64,000 nucleotides of DNA. Origin: JAHEME01 sp034435035 (GTDB lineage Bacteria > Chloroflexota > Anaerolineae > Aggregatilineales > UBA3940). Position numbers and translations under genes: made by a program. The notes under the pieces were generated by a model. It had not been told where the DNA came from, did no database searches, and saw nothing but the letters and a program-made list of their open reading frames with translations. Of this stretch, positions 43,213 through 51,952 are shown one piece after another. Location: contig DAOTXW010000082.1 of NCBI GenBank assembly GCA_034435035.1, forward strand, positions 1 to 64,000, written 5' to 3'. Position 1 is the first letter of the stretch; the number at the start of each line of letters is the position of its first letter.

Positions 43213-44358
43213 ATGAACTCAACCAACGAGCCCTTTGTGCCGCGCACCGGCCTGGCGCAGGCAGCTGACTCTGTGCTGGAGTTCTTCAACCAGCATCTCA
43301 CGCTGATATCACTGACTGTGGCGGCTGTCGCAGTGGTGCTGCTGGCATTGGGGCCGATTCGGCTGGCAGTTTCCGGCAGCGCCGGCGCGGCGTCAGGCGC
43401 GGCTGATAGAACGGCCAGCCTGCTTACCGGAGGGGGGGCTGCTGGCACAGCTGGCATCAGCGGGGCAGCTGCGCCTCTCAGCCGCGAGATCGTGCCATTC
43501 ACAACCATCCCCAACCGCCCGCGCAATCAGCTCAGCAGCTACACAGTGCAGCCGGGCGATACCCTGATGGGGATTGCCGAGCGGTTCGGCCTAGACCGCA
43601 ACACTCTATTCTGGTCAAATGCCGAGACGCTGCGGGGTGATGTGCATATGCTCCAGCCCGGCGTGGAGCTGGCCATCCTGCCAGTCGATGGTGTGCTGCA
43701 CAAGTCGGACGGGAACCTTACCCTGCAGCAGATCGCCGATAAGTACAGCGTGGATGTCAATACGATCATCGAGTCGGAGTACAACGAGATGGATGGCTAC
43801 ACCCCCGGCACTGTGCCGCCATGGGGAATGCGGATCGTAGTGCCAGGAGGAATCAGCGAGATCAACGCCGATATGTGGAAGCCGCCCATCGTCGAGGTGG
43901 CCGATCCCGTCACCGGCACGGTGTCACGTGCCTTCATGCCCAATATGGGAGGCTCGTGCTCGTCGGGCATCACAGGATCCGGGGGAACCGGCTCATGGGC
44001 CAGCCCGCTGCCCGGCGCAGCTTTTGTGCAGCCATTCTATCCCGGGCATTCTGGCGTAGACCTGGCGATGCCAGTGGGCACTTCCGTGCTGGCAGCCGAT
44101 ACCGGCGTGGTGATCTTTTCGGGCTGGGTGCCTGCTGACTGGGGATACGGTGTGCTGGTGGTGCTTGATCACGGCAATGGGTGGACCAGCTATTATGCCC
44201 ACCTCAGCGCGACCGGCGTGGGCTGCGGGCAGCTGGTGCCGCGCGGCGGTTATGTAGGAGCAGTGGGTTCGACGGGCAACTCCAGCGGCCCACATCTGCA
44301 CTTTGAACTGCGCTGGAACCATACTCCCGACAATCCCGCCAACTACCTGGGATTCTAG
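43213..44358 (+). CDS. Membrane-anchored LysM and M23 peptidase-domain protein
   Basis: This 381-aa protein has one N-terminal membrane helix (about 35-57), a LysM domain (YTVQPGDTLMGIAERFGLDR), a second LysM-like stretch (LTLQQIADKYSVDVNTIIES), and a C-terminal M23 domain. The M23 zinc-site motifs are HSGVDLAMP and GPHLHFELR, with the expected HxxxD and HxH. It should bind and cut peptidoglycan at the cell surface. The ATG at 43213 is preferred to a TTG nine codons upstream that lacks a ribosome site. Confidence 0.9.
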   Translation: MNSTNEPFVPRTGLAQAADSVLEFFNQHLTLISLTVAAVAVVLLALGPIRLAVSGSAGAASGAADRTASLLTGGGAAGTAGISGAAAPLSREIVPFTTIPNRPRNQLSSYTVQPGDTLMGIAERFGLDRNTLFWSNAETLRGDVHMLQPGVELAILPVDGVLHKSDGNLTLQQIADKYSVDVNTIIESEYNEMDGYTPGTVPPWGMRIVVPGGISEINADMWKPPIVEVADPVTGTVSRAFMPNMGGSCSSGITGSGGTGSWASPLPGAAFVQPFYPGHSGVDLAMPVGTSVLAADTGVVIFSGWVPADWGYGVLVVLDHGNGWTSYYAHLSATGVGCGQLVPRGGYVGAVGSTGNSSGPHLHFELRWNHTPDNPANYLGF

Positions 44359-44363
44359 CACCC

Positions 44364-44404
44364 GATGAGGGCGCGGTTTCAGATGAACCGCGCCCTCATC
44401 GTTT
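44364..44404. terminator. Bidirectional terminator
   Basis: A perfect 15-bp stem (44364-44378 with 44386-44400) with a 7-base loop and following GTTT lies between the convergent M23 and KBL-type genes. Confidence 0.8.
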
Positions 44405-44414
44405 AGCCTGCACG

Positions 44415-45605
44415 CTAGGAGATCACGCCCAGCTCGCGGCCGACCTTCTCAAAGGCTGCCAGGCCAGCCTCCAGATCCTGCGGTGTGTGGGCGGCGGTAT
44501 TCATCACCCGGATGCGCGCTTTGCCCTTTGGCACAGTCGGATAGCCAATCGCCATAGCGAATACACCTTCTTCGAACAGGCGGCGGCTGAACTGCTGCGC
44601 CAGCGTCGCCTCACCCAGCATCAGCGGGATGATCGGAGTCTGTGACTGGCCTGTATCGAATCCCAGGCGTTGCATACCCTCTTTCAGCATACGCGCATTG
44701 GACCAAAGGCGGTCGACCTGCTCGGTGCTGGCTTCCAACAGATCAACCCCTGCCAGACAGGCGGCCACATCAGGCACGGTCATGGCCGAAGAGAAAAGGA
44801 ACGGTCGGCCGCGCTGGCGCAGCCAGTCGATGATCACCTGCTTGCCGGCGACCAGGCCTCCCACAACACCAAAAGCCTTGGAAAGCGTCCCGACCTCGAT
44901 ATCGACCTTCCCATGCAGCCCGAAGTGATCTACAATACCGCGCCCGCCGCGCCCCAGTACCCCTTCCCCGTGCGCATCGTCCACCATCAGCAGAATCCCG
45001 GCCTCCTCGGCTACGTCGTAGATCTGAGGCAGCGGAGCGATGTCGCCATCCATGCTGAATACCCCATCGGTGACAATCAGCGCGCGCCCTTCCAGAGGTG
45101 TCTCGGCGATCTTCTGACGCAGATCAGCCGGATCATTGTGCTCATAGGCGACAATCTGGGCGCCTGACAACCGGCAGCCATCAATGATACTTGCATGGTT
45201 CAGGCGATCGGAGAAGATCACATCCTGCTTGCCCACCAGAGCAGGGATGGTAGCGAGATTGGCATTGAAGCCGCTTTGAAAGGTGATCGCCGCCTCGACC
45301 CCCTTGAACTCGGCCAGACGCTGCTCCAGCTGCCTGTGCAGGGTCATCGTTCCAGCAATGGTGCGCACCGCACCCGGGCCAATGCCATAGGAATCGATGG
45401 CGTCTTTGGCGGCCTGCCGAAGCCGGGGGTGATTGGCCAACCCAAGATAATTGTTAGCACAGAAGTTCAGCACACGCCGCCCATCGACTGTGAGCCAGCC
45501 GTCCATGGGGCTCTCAATGGTGCGGATATGGGTGAAGAGTCCCTGCTCTTTAAGCAGGGACAGTTCCTGCTCAATCCAGTCCGTCTTGGAAGCGATCGCA
45601 GCCAT
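44415..45605 (-). CDS. kbl: 2-amino-3-ketobutyrate CoA ligase / BioF-type enzyme
   Basis: This 396-aa PLP enzyme belongs to the alpha-oxoamine synthase family. Motifs include NFCANNYLGLANHP, VDDAHGEGVLG and the PLP-lysine region GTLSKAFGVVGG. It resembles 2-amino-3-ketobutyrate CoA ligase (glycine from threonine) more than 8-amino-7-oxononanoate synthase, but the two are hard to separate and no tdh or bio genes are nearby. The ATG at 45605 follows AGGAG; a longer reading would run into the promoter. Confidence 0.85.
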   Translation of the reverse strand: MAAIASKTDWIEQELSLLKEQGLFTHIRTIESPMDGWLTVDGRRVLNFCANNYLGLANHPRLRQAAKDAIDSYGIGPGAVRTIAGTMTLHRQLEQRLAEFKGVEAAITFQSGFNANLATIPALVGKQDVIFSDRLNHASIIDGCRLSGAQIVAYEHNDPADLRQKIAETPLEGRALIVTDGVFSMDGDIAPLPQIYDVAEEAGILLMVDDAHGEGVLGRGGRGIVDHFGLHGKVDIEVGTLSKAFGVVGGLVAGKQVIIDWLRQRGRPFLFSSAMTVPDVAACLAGVDLLEASTEQVDRLWSNARMLKEGMQRLGFDTGQSQTPIIPLMLGEATLAQQFSRRLFEEGVFAMAIGYPTVPKGKARIRVMNTAAHTPQDLEAGLAAFEKVGRELGVIS

Positions 45606-45650
45606 AGTTGCTTGCTCCTGGACACAACACAGATTGCAGCCTGCATATGT

Positions 45651-45679
45651 AGTATGTCCGATCCGGCGCGTTTGCTCAA
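45651..45679 (-). promoter_or_regulatory. Promoter of the KBL-type gene
   Basis: On the minus strand TTGAGC (45679-45674) and CATACT (45656-45651) are 17 bp apart, 46 bases upstream of the start codon. Confidence 0.5.
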
Positions 45680-45943
45680 GCGAGGGGCAGGCGATAAGCA
45701 GATGCAGGGCGACGGAGGATGCTATATCCACTTTGCTTGTTCTGTGCCATAATCTTTACAGATGATCAACCCGCTGCGTTCGGTGGCCTATAGCATTGGA
45801 ATCTGATAGATATACACTGACCCTGGAGTGCATCCACACGATCGGGAACGTGGCGCCCCAAAAGGATTTAATAGGCTGGACTCGGGGAGGGATTTCATTA
45901 TAATTCGGTATGATGGATCGTCCGGGTTCTCAGGAGGATATCG
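45680..45943. other. Divergent intergenic region
   Basis: This region separates the KBL-type gene from the slipin gene. TATAAT at 45899-45904 is a plausible -10 for the slipin gene, without a good -35. I see no RNA gene or repeat in it. Confidence 0.5.
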
Positions 45944-46735
45944 ATGCCAGAAGCACTCGGTGGATTAGTATGCCTGGTAATCAGTGCCGCGGTAGTTGCC
46001 ATAGGTTTCCTCGCTTCAGCGATTCGCGTCGTTCAGGAATACGAACGTGGCGTAATTTTCCGTCTGGGTCGGCTCGTCGGAGCGAAAGGCCCTGGCCTAT
46101 TCCTTATCATCCCGCTGATTGATCGGATGACCAAGGTAGATCTGCGCACTGTCACCCTGGATGTTCCCACGCAGGAAGCTATCACCGGCGATAATGTCAC
46201 CGTCAAGGTCAACGCGGTCTGCTACTTCCGTGTCATTGACCCTGAGCGGTCCGTCGTGCAGGTAGAAGACTACCGCCGGGCAACTTGGCAGATTTCGCAG
46301 ACGAGCCTGCGCAGCGTGATTGGGGAAGCGCATCTGGATGAACTGCTGTCACAGCGTGAACGGATCAATGACAAGCTGGCGCAGATCATCGACCAGGCTA
46401 CCGAACCCTGGGGAGTGAAGGTAAGCCAGGTTGAAGTCAAAGATGTTGAGTTGCCGGCAACCATGCAACGTGCGATGGCCCGCCAGGCAGAGGCGGAACG
46501 TGAGAAGCGCGCCAAAATCATCCATGCTGAGGGCGAATATCAGGCGGCTCAGCAGCTCAGTGAGGCAGCTGAGACAATGGCGCAGCAGCCCACCTCGCTG
46601 CAGCTGCGCTATCTGCAGACGTTGACAGAGATCGCCGCTGAAAAGAACAGCACGATTATCTTCCCCGTTCCTATCGATATCTTTGCGGCATTCTCTGAGA
46701 TGGCCCGGGGACTCGCTAAACGCAACCCAGAATAG
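45944..46735 (+). CDS. Slipin / SPFH (band 7) membrane protein
   Basis: This 263-aa protein has one N-terminal membrane helix (about 8-28) and an SPFH domain: VVQEYERGVIFRLGRLVG, then VKVNAVCYFRVIDPE. The coiled-coil tail AMARQAEAEREKRAKIIHAE is typical of slipins. These proteins form large rings in membranes. The usual partner NfeD protease gene is not adjacent, which is a little unusual. The ATG follows GGAGG at 45931. Confidence 0.93.
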   Translation: MPEALGGLVCLVISAAVVAIGFLASAIRVVQEYERGVIFRLGRLVGAKGPGLFLIIPLIDRMTKVDLRTVTLDVPTQEAITGDNVTVKVNAVCYFRVIDPERSVVQVEDYRRATWQISQTSLRSVIGEAHLDELLSQRERINDKLAQIIDQATEPWGVKVSQVEVKDVELPATMQRAMARQAEAEREKRAKIIHAEGEYQAAQQLSEAAETMAQQPTSLQLRYLQTLTEIAAEKNSTIIFPVPIDIFAAFSEMARGLAKRNPE

Positions 46736-46768
46736 CTGCTGCTTCTCGTCAGTTTGGATGCTGTGGTT

Positions 46769-46799
46769 TAAAACGGCAGGGGTGCGCAGGCACCCCTGC
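46769..46799 (-). terminator. Terminator between slipin and kinase-like genes
   Basis: A 9-bp stem GCAGGGGTG/CACCCCTGC (46776-46799) is followed on the minus strand by CGTTTTAAA. It ends the kinase-like/GMC unit and may stop the slipin transcript too. Confidence 0.6.
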
Positions 46800-46826
46800 T
46801 GTGCGTTAGCTCAGCGGTGCTAGGGC

Positions 46827-47810
46827 TTATGCTTCCAGCCCGTTCACTGCCATCTGTGCCCGACGACGATGCACATCGCGCAGATCGATCAATTCCTGAG
46901 CCATGGCGAAGGTCGGGGCACGACCCGCAGCGGCCTGTTTCACAAGCCACTCCGCGATGGCCCACTGCTGCAGGGGCGCAACGATCAGATGCAGCGGCGC
47001 GCCGTGGAACTCCCGCCCGCTGAAATGCAAATAGGCAGACAGGAACTCGTCTGCTGCCCCGGCAGCATCAAAGTCAACCAGCTGACTGTATGCCGTGGCA
47101 ACATCCCAGCGCGGATCGCCCAGCGCACAGTATTCCCAGTCCACGATGCCGCTGATCCGCCCTTCGAACAGCAGCACATTCGAGAAGTGGTAATCACCAT
47201 GCAGCAGTACGCGCTCAGTCTCCTGGGCACGGTATGCCTGAGCAGTGACGCGCTCAACGCTGTGAGTCAGCTCTGGCAGTTGGATGCGCACTGCCAGCGC
47301 CATCAGATTCGCCAGCGCCATAGGCAGTGTGATGGATGGAGTAACTGCCAGCACCTCATGAGGGGGAGCCAGACTGTGCAGCCACGCCAGCAGCTGAGCA
47401 AAGCGTACAACATGCGGGCGCACAGTCGCGGCAAAGTCGCTGCTGGTGTTTTTTGACCAGTCGCCACCCGGGATACGCGAAAACAGCACGACATCACCAA
47501 GCGCGCCAAACTCCCGGGCATAGACAGCCGGGACGGGGAAGCCCTGATTGTACAGCCATGAAGTGATCGTGGCTTCGCGCTGCGCCTTGCCCAGATCTTC
47601 TGCACGCCACCAGCTCAAAGTGCTGACATAGCGCCTGACAACCAGCGGCTCGTCCATCTCCCCGCCAGGAGTGCTCCAGCGCAGCCGAAAGGCCACCATC
47701 TCGTGCTGGCGGCTTGGCAAGGTGGTGATTGCGCCAATCCGCTGGTGACGCCGATCTGGGAAAGCCCGGAAGCAAAGCCCGGCCAGATCGCTTTCCGTCA
47801 GCAGGCTCAT
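46827..47810 (-). CDS. APH-family phosphotransferase
   Basis: This 327-aa kinase-like protein has the aminoglycoside-phosphotransferase fold. The catalytic loop is LLHGDYHFSNVLL and the metal-binding Asp follows in SGIVDWEYCALGDP. Substrates in this family include sugars, choline and fatty-acyl chains, not only antibiotics, so resistance should not be assumed. It overlaps the GMC oxidoreductase gene by four bases and is translated with it. Confidence 0.85.
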   Translation of the reverse strand: MSLLTESDLAGLCFRAFPDRRHQRIGAITTLPSRQHEMVAFRLRWSTPGGEMDEPLVVRRYVSTLSWWRAEDLGKAQREATITSWLYNQGFPVPAVYAREFGALGDVVLFSRIPGGDWSKNTSSDFAATVRPHVVRFAQLLAWLHSLAPPHEVLAVTPSITLPMALANLMALAVRIQLPELTHSVERVTAQAYRAQETERVLLHGDYHFSNVLLFEGRISGIVDWEYCALGDPRWDVATAYSQLVDFDAAGAADEFLSAYLHFSGREFHGAPLHLIVAPLQQWAIAEWLVKQAAAGRAPTFAMAQELIDLRDVHRRRAQMAVNGLEA

Positions 47811-49507
47811 GATATGTTTACAGTCTCCGTTCTCTGTTCGTTGGCAGCCAGGGCCGAGTACGCAGGCCCCTTCTGCTTGGGCGGTATCAGGCTCATTGCG
47901 TATTCCGCCAGTGCCGTTATAGTCAGGCTCGGGTTCAGGCCAGGGTTAGCCGGGATAATCGACCCATCAATCACAAATAACCCCGGATAGTGATGCGCTT
48001 CGCAGTTGGGTCCAACCACGCCCTCCTCAGCAGTGCGTCCCATGGGCACTCCACCGATGAAATGTGCAGTTGTTGGAATATTCAGCAGGCCCTCGATCAG
48101 GTTTGCCTGAGGCAGCCCCCGGATGCGCCGGGCAAAAGCCCGCGTGATGTGGTGGCCCAGATCGATCTCGGCTTCAATGGGCCGATCACGGTCGCGCTCA
48201 CAGACCAGCCCTGGACGCAGCAGCGTGAACAGGTTGCGGCCCCACCGTACACGCATGACATTGTCTTCGGTCTGCATCACCAGCAGAATGGTGCTGCGCT
48301 CAGGCCAGCGAGCCAGCAACTTTGTATGCAGAAACGCCGCCGGGCGGCGCAGGATCGCGCCGAGCATGTACACCCAACGCCTCAGCAGGCTGCCCCCCGC
48401 TTCGATGAGCGGCACTGCCATGATCCGCATGAACCCGGACCCGGCTGGATACCGCACTGGTTCGACATGGGTCTTTTCATCGGCACGAAAGACTGAAGTG
48501 ATGGCGACCCCCTTGGAGTAATCTGTTCGCCGGTCCCCCCATGCAGTAGCTCCCAGAAGCGCTTCGCTGTTCGTGCGCGCTTGCTCACCCAGCCGGCTGG
48601 ATAGATGGGGCAGCGAGCGGGTTTGCTCGCGGCAGCGAAGTAGCAGGCGCAGAGTCCCCAGCGCCCCTGCTGACACGATCACGTGGCGTGCCCGCACCGC
48701 CTTTGCAGCTTGGCGGGGATGCGTGGAGCTTGTATAGATCACCCGGTAGCGCGCCCCATCTGGCTGCAACCCGGTTAGCGGCTGAATATCCTGCACCTCA
48801 GACTCCGCCCGGATTTCCGCCCCCCATTTCTCAGCAAAGTAGAGATAGTTCTTGACCAAGGTGTTCTTGGCATTGTGCCGACAGCCTACCATACAGCCGC
48901 CGCACTGAATACACCCGGTACGGTTGGGGCCATGCCCGCCAAAATAGGGATCTGGCACGCTTTTCCCTTCCTCGCCCGGTTTGCCAAAGAATACCCCGAC
49001 AGTGGTCGGGCGGAAGCTTGCCTCCCTGCCGAGATCTCGCGCGATTTCGTGAAGCACATGGTCAGCCGGCCACAGGGTAGGGTTGGGTACAGCGCCTAAC
49101 ATCCGGCGCGCTGTATTGTAATGGGGCCGCAGGACCGTACGCCAGTCAGCCAGATCGCGCCAGGCAGGGGCCTCAAAGATCGTATCATCCGGCTCCACCA
49201 GCACATTCGCGTATACCAGACTGCCGCCACCTACTCCGCTACCGTGAAATACCATTACGCCATTCAGTAGCGACATCTGCTGGATGCCATAACAGCCTAG
49301 CAGCGGCAGCCACAGATAACGCCTGAGATCCCAGTTAGTCCGGGCAAAGTCTTCATCCTCAAACCGCCTGCCGCGTTCCAGCACAAGAACGCGATATCCT
49401 TTCTCTGCCAGCCGCATGGCCGACACACTGCCTCCAAACCCCGATCCGATCACGACAAAGTCGAGCGCGTCCTGTTTGCTGGAGGTCGGGCTGGCATCTG
49501 TATGCAT
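47807..49507 (-). CDS. GMC-type FAD oxidoreductase (cholesterol-oxidase-like)
   Basis: This 566-aa flavoprotein has the N-terminal FAD motif FVVIGSGFGGSVSAMRLAEK and the second GMC segment GSGVGGGSLVYANV. A cysteine cluster in TGCIQCGGCMVGCRHNAKN, near residue 200, occurs in the cholesterol oxidase-like subgroup. The C-terminal end has GGVPMGRTAEEGVVG and DGSIIPANPGLNPSLTI, the GMC active-site region. It probably oxidises an alcohol on a steroid-like or long-chain substrate. Its coupling to a kinase-like gene suggests a shared pathway. Confidence 0.87.
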   Translation of the reverse strand: MHTDASPTSSKQDALDFVVIGSGFGGSVSAMRLAEKGYRVLVLERGRRFEDEDFARTNWDLRRYLWLPLLGCYGIQQMSLLNGVMVFHGSGVGGGSLVYANVLVEPDDTIFEAPAWRDLADWRTVLRPHYNTARRMLGAVPNPTLWPADHVLHEIARDLGREASFRPTTVGVFFGKPGEEGKSVPDPYFGGHGPNRTGCIQCGGCMVGCRHNAKNTLVKNYLYFAEKWGAEIRAESEVQDIQPLTGLQPDGARYRVIYTSSTHPRQAAKAVRARHVIVSAGALGTLRLLLRCREQTRSLPHLSSRLGEQARTNSEALLGATAWGDRRTDYSKGVAITSVFRADEKTHVEPVRYPAGSGFMRIMAVPLIEAGGSLLRRWVYMLGAILRRPAAFLHTKLLARWPERSTILLVMQTEDNVMRVRWGRNLFTLLRPGLVCERDRDRPIEAEIDLGHHITRAFARRIRGLPQANLIEGLLNIPTTAHFIGGVPMGRTAEEGVVGPNCEAHHYPGLFVIDGSIIPANPGLNPSLTITALAEYAMSLIPPKQKGPAYSALAANEQRTETVNIS

Positions 49508-49921
49508 GTGGTGTTCCTCAAATGGACCCTGCTTCGAACGGTTGGCCGACTGATTGACGGAAGTCTACAGGGGATCGCGGGCGGTTGCCACTATCGGAGT
49601 ATCACAGGAGTATTGAGAAAGAGAGATTTTGCCTTGCTTGCAGCCAGAGCCGCCCTGTTGAATTTGTCTGCCCGGCTTTCAGGCCTTCCCCCATTCCGAC
49701 GGTCTCTGTGTTCTGCATCGCGCCGGTTGTGGAATCAGAAAAGGCGTTCGCTGGCAATAGCGCCGGCAGACTTCGTCAAACCGCGCTTCCAGCGCTGGCT
49801 CCTCACCCGGCCCGATCTTCCTGAGCGTGGAAAGCTCCGGGTGCCTCATCTGCCTGTGATAGCCCATGATGTGTGGATCAGATATACTCGCAGTGATGAC
49901 GGACCTTGAGCGGTGCTGATC
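49508..49921. other. Gene-poor region upstream of Crp/Fnr regulator
   Basis: Short reading frames exist on both strands but lack ribosome sites and recognisable motifs, so I call no gene. TATACT near 49883 may be the -10 of the regulator. No repeat or RNA gene is seen. Confidence 0.4.
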
Positions 49922-50623
49922 ATGCCTTCATGGACTCCAGCAGGCGAAGCAGCAGACCTTCTGCGTGTGCTGCCAGTGTTTGGTGCCCTGTCACCGGAGG
50001 ATCTTGCTGACCTGGCAGCGCAGTGTCGATCGGACACTTTCAGGGCCGGCGAAATGATCTTCCATCAGGGCGACCCCTGCACACGTATCTGGCTCATCCA
50101 CCAGGGGCAGGTCAAGATCGTTCTGCACGACCAGGCTGGGCGCGAAGTGGTACCGGAAATCCTGTCCGACGGCGAGCCGTTTGGCGGCGGCACGATCTTC
50201 CTTGCCAACCAGCCGGCGTCGGCGCAGGCGCTGACGGATGTGGCAACCCTCAGCTTTTCGTGCGAGTTGTATATCAGCTTCCTGCTGGAACACCCGAAAG
50301 CCACCTTGAGTCTGATACGGATGCTGGCCGCGCGCCTCCAGTCGTTCATGGCTATGAATGCCCTGGCCGGCGAGCGTGTTGAGCGGCGGCTGGCCCATAT
50401 CCTGCTCAAACTGGCCAACCGGGCGGGGCAGCCCGACCGAGAGGGTATCCTGATTACCCTGCCTCTCTCCCGGCAGGATCTGGCGGATATGTCCGGCACC
50501 ACCATCGAGACCGCCATCCGGATCATGTCGCGCTTCCGCGCTGAAGGCCTTGTTAAAACACGGAGAGGCGGTTTCATCGTCCTGCTCGACGAAGAAGGAC
50601 TGCAGCAGCTTGCACGCACCTAG
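49922..50623 (+). CDS. Crp/Fnr-family transcriptional regulator
   Basis: This 233-aa protein has an N-terminal cyclic-nucleotide-type sensor domain (about 15-130; GEMIFHQGDPCTRIWLIHQG) and a C-terminal winged helix (LPLSRQDLADMSGTTIETAI, residues about 175-195). Only scattered cysteines occur and there is no N-terminal FNR cluster, so it is not a classic Fe-S Fnr; DNR/NnrR-type heme-based sensing is possible. It converges on the nos genes and is the best candidate for the palindrome at 57976-57991. A GTG three codons upstream is an alternative start. Confidence 0.9.
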   Translation: MPSWTPAGEAADLLRVLPVFGALSPEDLADLAAQCRSDTFRAGEMIFHQGDPCTRIWLIHQGQVKIVLHDQAGREVVPEILSDGEPFGGGTIFLANQPASAQALTDVATLSFSCELYISFLLEHPKATLSLIRMLAARLQSFMAMNALAGERVERRLAHILLKLANRAGQPDREGILITLPLSRQDLADMSGTTIETAIRIMSRFRAEGLVKTRRGGFIVLLDEEGLQQLART

Positions 50624-50677
50624 GGGTCTCGCAGCGCAAACCCCTACACTCCACATTACCAGAATGCAAGTGAATGC

Positions 50678-50932
50678 TCAGGTCAGGTCTTTGTGATCCG
50701 CCGCGCAGTGATCCGATCCAAAGCAGGCCGGCGGACGATGCCGGATCGCCGCGCCGCATGCATGGCAGAACACGAGGGTTTCATAACACCACGTTTCAAC
50801 CTCAGGCTCTCCACACTCCGGGCAGACAATATATTCCGGGAACGGATCGGGCAGCGGCAGGCCGCTTTCCGTCAGGCCCGGGTCGCAGCGATTTTCGCGT
50901 GCCCGGCTGCCATGAGAATCTGAAAGAGCCAT
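50678..50932 (-). CDS. Small zinc-ribbon protein of the nos cluster
   Basis: This 84-aa protein has two CxxC pairs, CPEC and CHAC, separated by about 16 residues, which forms a zinc ribbon. The rest is charged, with a His/Cys-rich end (ACFGSDHCAADH) that could bind metal. It is the last gene of the nos unit, 75 bases after the cytochrome c gene. The ATG at 50932 follows GGAG. Function is unknown; copper or zinc handling is a guess. Confidence 0.65.
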   Translation of the reverse strand: MALSDSHGSRARENRCDPGLTESGLPLPDPFPEYIVCPECGEPEVETWCYETLVFCHACGAAIRHRPPACFGSDHCAADHKDLT

Positions 50933-51007
50933 GGCATTCACTCCGCTGCGACGGAAGCGAGGATGGGGAGCGCTCGCGGCTCCCCATCGCAACGCACTTC
51001 ACGAAAT

Positions 51008-51403
51008 CTACTGGTTGACAGACCGCAGGTAAGCAACGATATCCAGCAGGTCTTCGTCGGTCAGCGCAGGGTTGCCTCCCTTCGGGGGCATATCAACGCC
51101 GGTCGTGTTCAACTCGTCGCTTGCCGGACGTCCGGTGTTGAGAAACTCCACCAGCGCCTCATCGCTCTGCTGCCCGATCCACTCACTGGTAGTCAGATCC
51201 TTGCCCAGCCCTTCCACGCCTTTGGCGTCGGGCCCGTGGCAGGCAACGCAGGTACCCGCGAACAGCTCGGCGCCATGCGCAGCATCGCCGGCCGGGGTGG
51301 GCACAGGAGTCGGTGTCGGTGTCGCAGCCGGGGCGCTTGCGCATGCGGCCAATGCCAGGCCAGCCAACGAAACAGCCAGAATGACGAATAAGCGGTTCTT
51401 CAT
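51008..51403 (-). CDS. Lipoprotein cytochrome c of the nos cluster
   Basis: This 131-aa protein has a lipoprotein signal peptide (LALAAC), a Thr-Pro spacer and a small class I cytochrome c domain. The heme site is CVACH near residue 52 and the axial Met is in DMPPKGG near residue 104. It is probably an electron donor to NosZ on the outer membrane face, as seen for c-type cytochromes in clade II nos clusters. Confidence 0.9.
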   Translation of the reverse strand: MKNRLFVILAVSLAGLALAACASAPAATPTPTPVPTPAGDAAHGAELFAGTCVACHGPDAKGVEGLGKDLTTSEWIGQQSDEALVEFLNTGRPASDELNTTGVDMPPKGGNPALTDEDLLDIVAYLRSVNQ

Positions 51404-51472
51404 AGTATCTCCTCGCAGACTCTGATCAAGTATCCCGGCGGCTACGGTGGCAGCTGTCTGCGACCGCAGACT

Positions 51473-51952
51473 CTACATCCCCATGCCATACCCGGAGGGC
51501 GGATCGGCCAACAGCTCGGCAAAGGTCATCACCCTTCCACCCTGCTCCTCAGCGAAGGCTTCTGCGTCCGCCTGCGCCTCAAATGCGGCGATGCCAAAGC
51601 CCATCGGCGTGGCAAAGCCTTCTACGACAACGAAATAGGCTGCCTCAGCGTTCACCCATGCCTCTGTGTGGTAGTCATGTACAAACCACGCCTTAACTTC
51701 TGCGTCCGGGTGCCGACTCTGATAGTGTAACAGTTCGCCCAGGTCGTCGAACTTGACCGGGGTGCCGTCCTCAAGCACCAGAGCAGCGGCGAACTTCGGC
51801 TCGCTGATCAGCATGCCGCATTCGTCGCACATATCCTGCCCGTAGACGATCTCCGGCGGCTGCACATCGCCGCCTGGCTGGCTGCAAGCAGCAAGAACGC
51901 CTGCCACAGCTGCCGCCACTCCGATCACCAGCCAGTATTTCTTGCTCATCAT
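51473..51952 (-). CDS. nosL: Nitrous oxide reductase copper chaperone NosL
   Basis: This 159-aa lipoprotein (LAACSQPG) has the Cu(I)-binding segment DMCDECGMLISEP with Cys and Met ligands, as in NosL. It delivers copper to apo-NosZ. The C-terminal half has YFVVVEGFATPMGFGIAAF, also typical. It overlaps nosY by four bases (ATGA), so translation is coupled. Confidence 0.9.
   Translation of the reverse strand: MMSKKYWLVIGVAAAVAGVLAACSQPGGDVQPPEIVYGQDMCDECGMLISEPKFAAALVLEDGTPVKFDDLGELLHYQSRHPDAEVKAWFVHDYHTEAWVNAEAAYFVVVEGFATPMGFGIAAFEAQADAEAFAEEQGGRVMTFAELLADPPSGYGMGM

Noticed and set aside
46827..47810. Aminoglycoside resistance role for the kinase-like gene
   Set aside because: The APH fold serves many substrates; nothing in the sequence or neighbours points to antibiotic resistance.
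49502..49909. 135-aa reading frame upstream of the Crp/Fnr gene
   Set aside because: It overlaps the GMC gene start, has no ribosome site and shows no domain pattern.
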